Source: Hydrogenothermaceae bacterium (GTDB lineage: Bacteria > Aquificota > Aquificia > Aquificales > Hydrogenothermaceae). Taken from it: a DNA stretch of 64,000 nt. Of the stretch, positions 58,400 through 64,000 are shown one piece after another. Positions within the stretch are counted from its first letter, which is position 1, and each line of letters opens with the position of its first letter. The notes beneath the pieces were generated by a model. That model was not told where the DNA came from. It saw nothing but the letters and a program-made list of their open reading frames with translations, and searched no databases. A program made the translations under genes and the position numbers. Where the stretch lies: positions 1 to 64,000 of the forward strand of contig JAOABC010000006.1 of NCBI GenBank assembly GCA_026418535.1. The letters are read 5' to 3'.

Positions 58400-59895
58400 C
58401 TACATGATTAGATGTCTATTCTTCTTTATACATTCCATCATCTTGTCCAGTCTCTCTACAATATGATAAGAATATCCTATGAAGTTTAATGTTTCCTTGA
58501 CAGCACTTTATGACCTGCCTACTCTCATGTCTTCCAGTATATGGTTTGCTTCTTTATGGAATTTGATATGAAACTCTTCAAGCTCCTTGTAAGCATAAAC
58601 ACACTCATCCCCATACTTTTTCATCACATCTGTACCTACAGAGTAATACCACTTTCCAAGGTCGCACTGAGTATGGTCAGCCATCGCTGCATAGTCCTTT
58701 TTATTCAGCTTATCTACAAACTTTATAATCAAGTTTCCATGGTCTAAACCTTTTAGCCACAAAGACGAAATCTTTTATAGACACATCATTTGTAATGCCT
58801 TCCACTCTAAATACAAGCTCCATACTATTGCCCATATTCTTCAATGTGCGCTCTGCAGCCTCTGGAGTTTACAGAAAGGATACTGGAGATACTCCTAAGT
58901 ATGCTATCAAACAGCTCAGAGGCTGAGATTATTTCCTTGTAGAACTTCTCTATACCGGTTGTGGTTTGAGACACATCGCTAACTATCTTATCAATAACTG
59001 TCCGGACTTGGTTTGTGCTGTCAGCGGTTCTCTCAGCCAGTTTCCTGATCTCATCTACCACTACCGCAAAGCCTCTCCCCATCTCTCCAGCCCTTGCAGC
59101 CTCTATAGCAGCATTAAGGGAGAGAAGATTAGTCTGGTCTGATATACTGAGTATAAGTTGTAGAATACTCTCTATGTCTTTTATTTTTGCCTTTGTCTCT
59201 TCTGTGGAGTTTTTTACAGACTCAAGATCTTTTACATTTTCTTTAAGACTGTTTACTATAGAGAAGAGATCTTTCTGTATGTAACTTTTCAATATCTCAG
59301 ATAGAATATAAGACTTTGCTGTTTCATAGTAGCTTTTTACAAACCCCCTTACAAGTTCAAATACCATGTCATTTATAAACCATCCCACGTAGCATCAATC
59401 CACATAGTAAGGTAGTATTTACATTTCCATCAAGGTCTGTTATAGCAGACCTGTTAGACTCTATAATCACACTACCGATAGGTATATCTGCATTCTTCAG
59501 GATTTATCCAAGTTTTAAATCCCTCAGAGCCTGTTTTATCCTTTCCGGGTCTTTATGGAATGTATAGATAGAATTTCCTTCTATGTTAGAACCGCTCATC
59601 TCTATCCCAATTTACTCTTTACCTCTCCGGAGGCACTGTCTATAATCTTCTTTCCTCCCCTGTTTACATATACAATTCTGTTACCGTCTTTGCCTGGCTT
59701 AAATCCGTGTGTGCTAAAAACACTCCCTCCATCTTCAAGTTTTCCAGAATCTGTTTGTACAAATGAGCCTTTTCTCTCTTCTTTTAACTCCCTCTTGAGA
59801 CTCTCCAGCTCTTAGTTGTCCGGATTTTGAACTCTCTCCTCCTGGTAATACTGTGGATTAGACCGGCTTTTGTTTTCCTTGAAAAATCCAAACAT
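58400..59895 (-). pseudogene. Soluble chemoreceptor with PAS-like and CZB domains, broken
   Basis: From an ATG at 59895 (GAGAGG upstream) a single protein can be followed: MFGFFKENKS, a PAS-like region (GKDGNRIVYVNRGG; YTFHKDPERIKQALRDL; NADIPIGSVIIESNRSAITD), the receptor hairpin [20 protein letters not shown] at 59150-59050, and a CZB domain HTQCDLGKWYY at 58680, ending at 58400. Breaks include in-frame TAA codons near 59817 and 59510, an in-frame TGA near 59400, and frameshifts near 59617, 58840, 58750 and 58508. Confidence 0.85.
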
Positions 59896-60731
59896 CTCTC
59901 TACCTCTCTTCTGTTCTCCTCTTTAGATAGCAACTTCATACCACTTAAGGCTATCTCCACTTTATCCGGACTAATACCCTCCCTTTTTGCCATTGCTTTC
60001 AGAGTTTCCTGTCTATGTTTTAGGTGGTAATCAAATACTCTAGAATAGCCATCCAAAAGAGCTTTAACTCCTCCTTAGTTTTCCTTTAGTATATCCGTTT
60101 TTGCTACCAGAACATCCACTATCTCCATGGGTATCTCCTTACTGGAGAAGATAACTTTACCTTCCCTTGAGAGTATCTTTGACTTTTCCGGCTCGAATGT
60201 GATAACTATGTCAACATCTCCTCTAAGAAAAGCTTCCATATGCTCATGTAACTCAAGATAAACTACATCTACGTCTTCCCTCTTCAGCCCCGTCTTCTGC
60301 AAAAATCTGTATAGAACAAACTCACCGAGAGCTGTATTTTCAACTCCTATCCTCTTTCCCTTTAAATCGTCTATAGATTTCAAATAATCCTTGACTATAA
60401 CCACATCGGAACCGTAAGAATAGTCAAAAATCATCACAATCTTAACATCTATTTCACTTTGATAAAGTTTCAGAGCCTCGTCTAAAGTAAGAGCAGCGAC
60501 GTTTATAACTCCTGTTATTAAACCTCTCAAGACTTCAGAAGTTGTATTATACTCAACCAGAATAGTATTATCTATATATCCAAGCTCTCTGGCTAAATAT
60601 AGGATTTCATAACCAGTCCATAGTCCCTACTTTTATATTTGGTTTGATAGTTCTCTGCAGATTTATGTACAAACTAACAGCAACTATGATAAGAAGAATC
60701 CCAAAACCCGCCTTAAAAATCCAATTGACAT
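59896..60731 (-). pseudogene. Membrane-anchored ABC-type substrate-binding protein (NMT1/THI5-like), broken
   Basis: A hydrophobic anchor (NWIFKAGFGILLIIVAVSLY) is followed by WTGYEILYLARELGYID, GLITGVINVAALTLDEAL, DLKGKRIGVENTALGEFVLY and LRGDVDIVITFEPEKSKI, the usual course of nitrate/sulfonate/thiamine-precursor binding proteins. Shifts occur near 60728 and 60620, and a stop near 60075, after which KALLDGYSRVFDYHL continues. Its 3' limit is uncertain. Lying first in the receptor run, without ABC transporter genes, it may have served as a sensory binding protein. Confidence 0.75.
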
Positions 60732-60857
60732 CACAATTTGCAAGATTAATCTAATATAGATAACAGCCTATCTCTTTAAGTTACAATGAAAGATTATAAC
60801 GATTATATTAGCATAGATATACTAAATATAACATGAAAAGATAGGGGGTAAATACCA

Positions 60858-61934
60858 ATGAAATGTAATAACTGTATGCAAATAAGTAGAGTACCTTCCG
60901 GATACTGTAATGTGTACATAGTCTTAGACTCAGACATAATTTGCCCAAAAAATAGATAAAGTTCTTAAAGCCCTTAATAAAAGTTCGATGTTTACGAAGA
61001 GTTTTCCAGTTACATCATAAACCTAAGAGTGGATAATTACCTTGACTTCTTAAATAAACTAAAGGACAGATCTAACTTCTCTGAAGTGGAGAAGGAAAGC
61101 ATTCAGATGTCTATACTAGATAAAGAAGAAAACTTCAGCCTCTTCTTTCTAAAGAGGATGAAACCTTTAAATTACTGGTTTGAGATATTAGAGAACCATA
61201 CTTACATAGATATGTTAAAAAACGGTAGGATTAATATGTTCCTCCAACCTATAGTAGATAGTCATAGACTAACCATTATCGGATACGAGATATTAGTTAG
61301 AGGCTATGAAGAAAATGGAAAGTTAATATATCCAAACTACATATTTAAAACCACTGAAAAAACAAAGACGATAAACTACTTAGACAGAGTATGTAGAGAG
61401 ATATCTATAAAAACCGCCCCTGAATTTGGACTGTCAGATTATATGATATTCATAAATTTCATACCTACCAGTATACACGACCCAGAGACTTGCCTAAAGA
61501 CAACGATGGAATAGCTGAAAATTACGAGTTTGATCACAGTAAACTTGTGTTTGAGGTTGTGGAGAGCCATAGAGTAGAAGACTTGGACTATCTAAATAGG
61601 ATACTGGAGTTTTACAAAGATAGAAGTTTTAAGGTTGTTTTAGACGATGTTGGCTCTGGATACTCTAATTTAAAAACACTTAGTAAAACTTAGACCAGAT
61701 ATAATTAAAGATAGACATGGAAATTGTAAGAAACATTCACGAACAACAGCTTAACCAATCTGTTTTAAAAGTTCTGATAAATTTATCCAAAGAGGCAGAT
61801 ATAAAGTTGTTAGCAGAAGTGTAGAGACCAAGGAGGAGTTTTTATACCTCAGGAATAAAGTTGACTATATGCAAGGATACTTCTTCTCAAAACCTACAGA
61901 AGAACCTATACGAACACTAAAATTGGAACTATAA
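60858..61934 (+). pseudogene. EAL-domain (c-di-GMP phosphodiesterase-like) protein, broken
   Basis: AGGGGG precedes an ATG at 60858 opening MKCNNCMQISRVPSGYC, a Cys-rich start, which stops after 33 codons. Other frames continue FDVYEEFSSYIINLRV, then the open stretch 61029-61514 with FLQPIVD and IIGYEILVRG (the ELLVR-type motif), then KLVFEVVES and KVVLDDVGSGYSNL, then IIKIDMEIVRN, then YMQGYFFSKP to 61934. At least four breaks. It is divergent from the receptor run. Confidence 0.82.
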
Positions 61935-61985
61935 AAACCTCCTTTTATTTTTTGGATTTGTAATATAATATATAGCCTGCAATTA

Positions 61986-62075
61986 GGATGGGTGTCCGAG
62001 TGGCCGAAGGAGCAGCACTGGAAATGCTGTGTAGTGGTAATCCCGCTACCGCGGGTTCGAATCCCGCCCCATCCG
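61986..62075 (+). tRNA. tRNA-Ser(GGA)
   Basis: A 90-nt class II tRNA: acceptor GGATGGG/CCCATCC, anticodon stem CAGCA/TGCTG with loop CTGGAAA (anticodon GGA), a long variable arm with GCGG/CCGC pairing, and T loop GGTTCGAATCC. A TATAAT box lies at 61964-61969, 16 bases upstream. Confidence 0.95.
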
Positions 62076-62085
62076 CTTCGCTTTT

Positions 62086-62175
62086 CGGGGCTCTCCAGGT
62101 AGGAGACGGTGAACCTCCCCAGGTCCGGAAGGAAGCAAGGATAAGCCGAACCTCCTATGCTGGAGTAAGTCCCGG
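62086..62175 (+). ncRNA. ffs: Signal recognition particle RNA (small bacterial type, 4.5S)
   Basis: The universally conserved SRP RNA tip is present (CAGGTCCGGAAGGAAGCA with the GGAA tetraloop at about 62120-62137). The ends (CGGGG with CCCGG, and CTCCAG with CTGGAG) pair to form the long hairpin of ~90 nt. It begins 10 bases after tRNA-Ser, so both are probably processed from one transcript. FtsY, the receptor, is encoded at 20.8 kb. Confidence 0.93.
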
Positions 62176-62179
62176 TAAA

Positions 62180-62234
62180 ACTGTTAAAATCTCTTAATAT
62201 TCCCTTAAAAATCCATTAAACATAACTTTATACA
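62180..62234 (+). promoter_or_regulatory. Tandem ~11-bp repeats resembling a PHO box, upstream of psiE-phoB
   Basis: Four units CTGTTAAAAT, CTCTTAATATT, CCCTTAAAAAT and CCATTAAACAT follow each other with the TTAA core at steps of 10, 11 and 11 bases; a fifth, weaker one overlaps TTTATACA. PhoB-family regulators bind direct repeats with 11-bp period. A -10-like TATACA at 62229-62234 lies just downstream, where a PhoB-dependent promoter would lack a -35. Confidence 0.55.
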
Positions 62235-62242
62235 ATAATAAT

Positions 62243-62677
62243 ATGGAAAGTTTAGGTGTAATAAAGAGAGTGAATATTTTAGATTTCTCTATAGGGGTTA
62301 CACTGTTCGTTTTAGAAGTTATAATATCTCTTGGTCTGGTATTAGGGGTTTATAATCTTATATACAGTGTTTATGAGAGTTATCCAGATACTAACCAGAT
62401 GTTCAAACATTTCATCCACCATACTCTATCTCTCTTTGTGGCAATAGAAGTGATAAAGAGTATAAACGACTACTTTAAATACCGGAGAATCCGGATATAC
62501 TTAATCATAGATGTGTCAATCATAATAATACTGAGAGAACTGATCCTTGGTCTTTACCAACACAGCATATCAGAAGTTTTTGCTCTTACTTTAACTTCTA
62601 TAGCTTTTTTACTCATCTTAATGAGGGTTATAGCGATAAAATTTTCACCTAATAGATACCAGGAGATGGAGAGATGA
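62243..62677 (+). CDS. PsiE-family phosphate-starvation-inducible membrane protein
   Basis: A 144-residue protein with four transmembrane helices and the conserved central HHTLSLFVAIEVIKSI region of the PsiE family, whose molecular role is unknown. It is followed by a PhoB-like regulator in a 4-base overlap and preceded by PHO-box-like repeats, which supports a phosphate link. No ribosome site precedes the ATG and a -10-like box lies only 8-13 bases upstream, so the mRNA may be leaderless. Confidence 0.75.
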   Translation: MESLGVIKRVNILDFSIGVTLFVLEVIISLGLVLGVYNLIYSVYESYPDTNQMFKHFIHHTLSLFVAIEVIKSINDYFKYRRIRIYLIIDVSIIIILRELILGLYQHSISEVFALTLTSIAFLLILMRVIAIKFSPNRYQEMER

Positions 62678-63363
62678 CAACAAAGATCTACATCATAGAA
62701 GATGATGAAGATATCAACGAACTTCTAAGTTATAACTTTAAAAAGGAGGGCTTTGATGTAAAGTCTTTTCCAAATGGAAAAGTAGCTTTTGAGAACATCA
62801 AGAAGGATATGCCGGATGTGGTAGTGTTAGACCTCATGATGCCTGAGATGGATGGACTTGAGTTCTGTAAAACAGTGAAGTCTGATGATGAAATTAAACA
62901 TATACCACTTATAATGCTTACTGCAAAGAGCACAGAGATAGACAAGATAGTAGGTTTAGAACTTGGAGCAGATGATTATGTAACTAAACCTTTCTCATTC
63001 AGAGAGCTACTTGCAAGGGTAAAAGCAATCCTGAGAAGAACGAAGAACATCCATTTTATATCGGCGAAGAACGAGTATAAATTTGGTAATTTAAGGATAC
63101 TTCCGGATAAGTTCGAAGTCTTAGTGGATGGGAAACCTGTAAACATAACAACCACACAGTTTAAACTCCTTATGGCGTTGGTAAACGCAAACGGTAAAGT
63201 CCTCTCAAGAGATTACATAATGGAGTATATATGGAAGTGGGACAAAGATGTGTACGATAGAACCATAGACGTTCACATAAAAAAGCTACGGGATATACTG
63301 GGTAAATACGGAGATTGTATAAAAACAGTTAGAGGTGTAGGGTATAAGTGGGAGTGTGATTGA
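62674..63363 (+). CDS. PhoB/OmpR-family response regulator
   Basis: A 229-residue regulator: receiver domain (acidic pocket IIEDDED, acceptor Asp53 in VLDLMMPEMDG, Thr in MLTAK, Lys in VTKPFS) and a winged-helix DNA-binding domain (~135-229; VLSRDYIMEYIWKW, RTIDVHIKKLRDIL, RGVGYKW). Its overlap with psiE and the upstream direct repeats suggest it is PhoB and regulates its own operon. No sensor kinase (PhoR) follows within the window. Confidence 0.9.
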   Translation: MTTKIYIIEDDEDINELLSYNFKKEGFDVKSFPNGKVAFENIKKDMPDVVVLDLMMPEMDGLEFCKTVKSDDEIKHIPLIMLTAKSTEIDKIVGLELGADDYVTKPFSFRELLARVKAILRRTKNIHFISAKNEYKFGNLRILPDKFEVLVDGKPVNITTTQFKLLMALVNANGKVLSRDYIMEYIWKWDKDVYDRTIDVHIKKLRDILGKYGDCIKTVRGVGYKWECD

Positions 63364-63379
63364 CTCCCACTATACCAAA

Positions 63380-63886
63380 CTACATATTTGGAAAGTTCTG
63401 TTTTTTATGGAACCTATCAGCTGTATTTTGAAGTATAGACTTCATCTCTTCTGATATCTGAGCTAAGAAACTCTTAAACATAGTATCCTCTATTCCAAAC
63501 ATGTTACTGTACCCCTCCACATCCTCAACCAGTATCTTCACATTATTACCGTCTTGATATATAGAGATTCTACAAGGTATAACAACACTTATAACATTTT
63601 TATTAAACCTTATACCCCTCTCAAGATAATCACTCCTACAGAGTAGGTAGGTTTTATGCGGAACTGGAGAGTGGGTAGATTTATCCACGTTAATCGTATG
63701 TATTACTCCCCATTTATGACTTTTTATCTCCCCCTGTAAAATAGTATTTACAGCTTCAAACTTTACATTCTTTACAACTACATAATAATAGCCTTTCTCA
63801 AAGTTAACATTACCATAGTCCTGGGCTGAAGAAAGACCTACAAAGGTAAAAAACAGAAGGATAAAAAATCTCCTCAAAGTTTTCAT
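63380..63886 (-). CDS. Secreted DUF302-family protein
   Basis: A signal peptide (residues 1-21, ending SSAQ) leads a ~147-residue protein resembling DUF302: FEAVNTILQGEIKSHKWGVIHTINV at the start of the fold, LLCRSDYLERGI in the middle and a VVIPCRISIYQ strand near the end, with two cysteines. The family occurs widely in sulfur- and metal-metabolising bacteria without assigned function. GGAGGT lies upstream of the ATG. Confidence 0.75.
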   Translation of the reverse strand: MKTLRRFFILLFFTFVGLSSAQDYGNVNFEKGYYYVVVKNVKFEAVNTILQGEIKSHKWGVIHTINVDKSTHSPVPHKTYLLCRSDYLERGIRFNKNVISVVIPCRISIYQDGNNVKILVEDVEGYSNMFGIEDTMFKSFLAQISEEMKSILQNTADRFHKKQNFPNM

Positions 63887-63946
63887 GATATTGACCTCCT
63901 TGATGTTTAGTAATAAAAATAGAGAGGCCCTATTTACAGTTCAACA

Positions 63947-64000
63947 CTAAAAATTATGACTTACATCAGAAAGATCTTCTATACACCCAAATGGTCCTCT
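63947..64000 (-). CDS. Possible C-terminal end of a further gene (runs off the window)
   Basis: The minus strand is open from the window edge for 17 codons (RGPFGCIEDLSDVSHNF) to a TAG at 63949-63947, 60 bases before the DUF302 start. It may be the end of the gene upstream in the same operon. Too short to identify. Confidence 0.3.
   Translation of the reverse strand, partial: RGPFGCIEDLSDVSHNF

Noticed and set aside
49465-61934. The many short frames here as independent small genes
   Set aside because: Adjacent frames join into known chemotaxis proteins in the right domain order, so they are parts of broken genes.
49465-61934. Sequencing error as the sole cause of the frameshifts
   Set aside because: Some breaks are in-frame stop codons, ligand changes and start-codon changes, and long housekeeping genes on both sides are intact. 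Read data would still be needed to exclude error at single indels.

Overview
The window reads as chromosome of a thermophilic, autotrophic member of the Aquificota, most likely the Hydrogenothermaceae branch (Persephonella / Sulfurihydrogenibium / Hydrogenothermus relatives). The evidence is a complete two-subunit ATP-citrate lyase, a 2-oxoglutarate-carboxylase-type biotin enzyme pair and isocitrate dehydrogenase side by side (reverse TCA cycle), a thioredoxin-like [2Fe-2S] ferredoxin of the Aquifex type, a metal-type KDO8P synthase, A+T-rich DNA, and short-spaced overlapping genes. The family placement is inference from gene content, not from a tree.

Layout. 1-0.7 kb: tRNA-Thr/Tyr/Gly/Thr-tuf operon with a near-perfect promoter. 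0.9-9 kb: a PHP-domain protein and PAP2 phosphatase, tyrS, then a tightly overlapping operon (rodZ-like, Ogg2-type glycosylase, rsmG, RsuA/RluB-type pseudouridine synthase, GH15 glucoamylase-like, secreted DUF3108-like). 9-14.5 kb: fabG-acpP-fabF-rnc-pdxJ-glmS. 14.6-20.7 kb: an outer-membrane protein, YggU, inositol-phosphate synthase, serA, a radical SAM protein, a flavin-oxidase-fold protein and speD. 20.8-27 kb: ftsY, epmA-like, rpmA, rplU, engB, clpX, clpP, tig. 27.4-33 kb: carA, CDF transporter, Usp, tyrA, lpxC, thioredoxin-fold protein. 33-40 kb: rdgB, ruvC, yebC, ferredoxin, queH, rlmD, lipoprotein, kdsA. 41-49.4 kb: the reverse-TCA cluster, with icd-osmC-cfiB-cfiA diverging from aclB-aclA, each arm with a good promoter and a hairpin at its end.

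49.5-61.9 kb is different. It is a chemotaxis/c-di-GMP locus in which almost every gene (cheA, cheV, cheW, cheZ, three chemoreceptor genes, a PAS protein, a substrate-binding protein, an EAL protein and two unknowns) is broken by several frameshifts and in-frame stops, while cheY and a J-domain gene remain open. Smaller wrecks lie elsewhere: a DUF2202 ferritin-like gene (14.6 kb), a Cys-rich secreted protein (33.7 kb), a hemerythrin (35.4 kb), and in the 0.84-kb non-coding gap at 40.2-41.0 kb an N-terminal scrap of a FAD oxidoreductase and degenerate CRISPR-like repeats. Because some 50 housekeeping genes in the same sequence are open, this looks like selective loss of sensing and behaviour, not poor sequence.

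62-64 kb: tRNA-Ser, SRP RNA, then a psiE-phoB-like pair behind tandem ~11-bp repeats resembling a PHO box, and a secreted DUF302 protein.

No wholly new defence or mobile system was found. The most noteworthy items are the decaying behaviour locus, the reverse-TCA divergon, a small ORF overlapping the start of speD, and the psiE promoter region.
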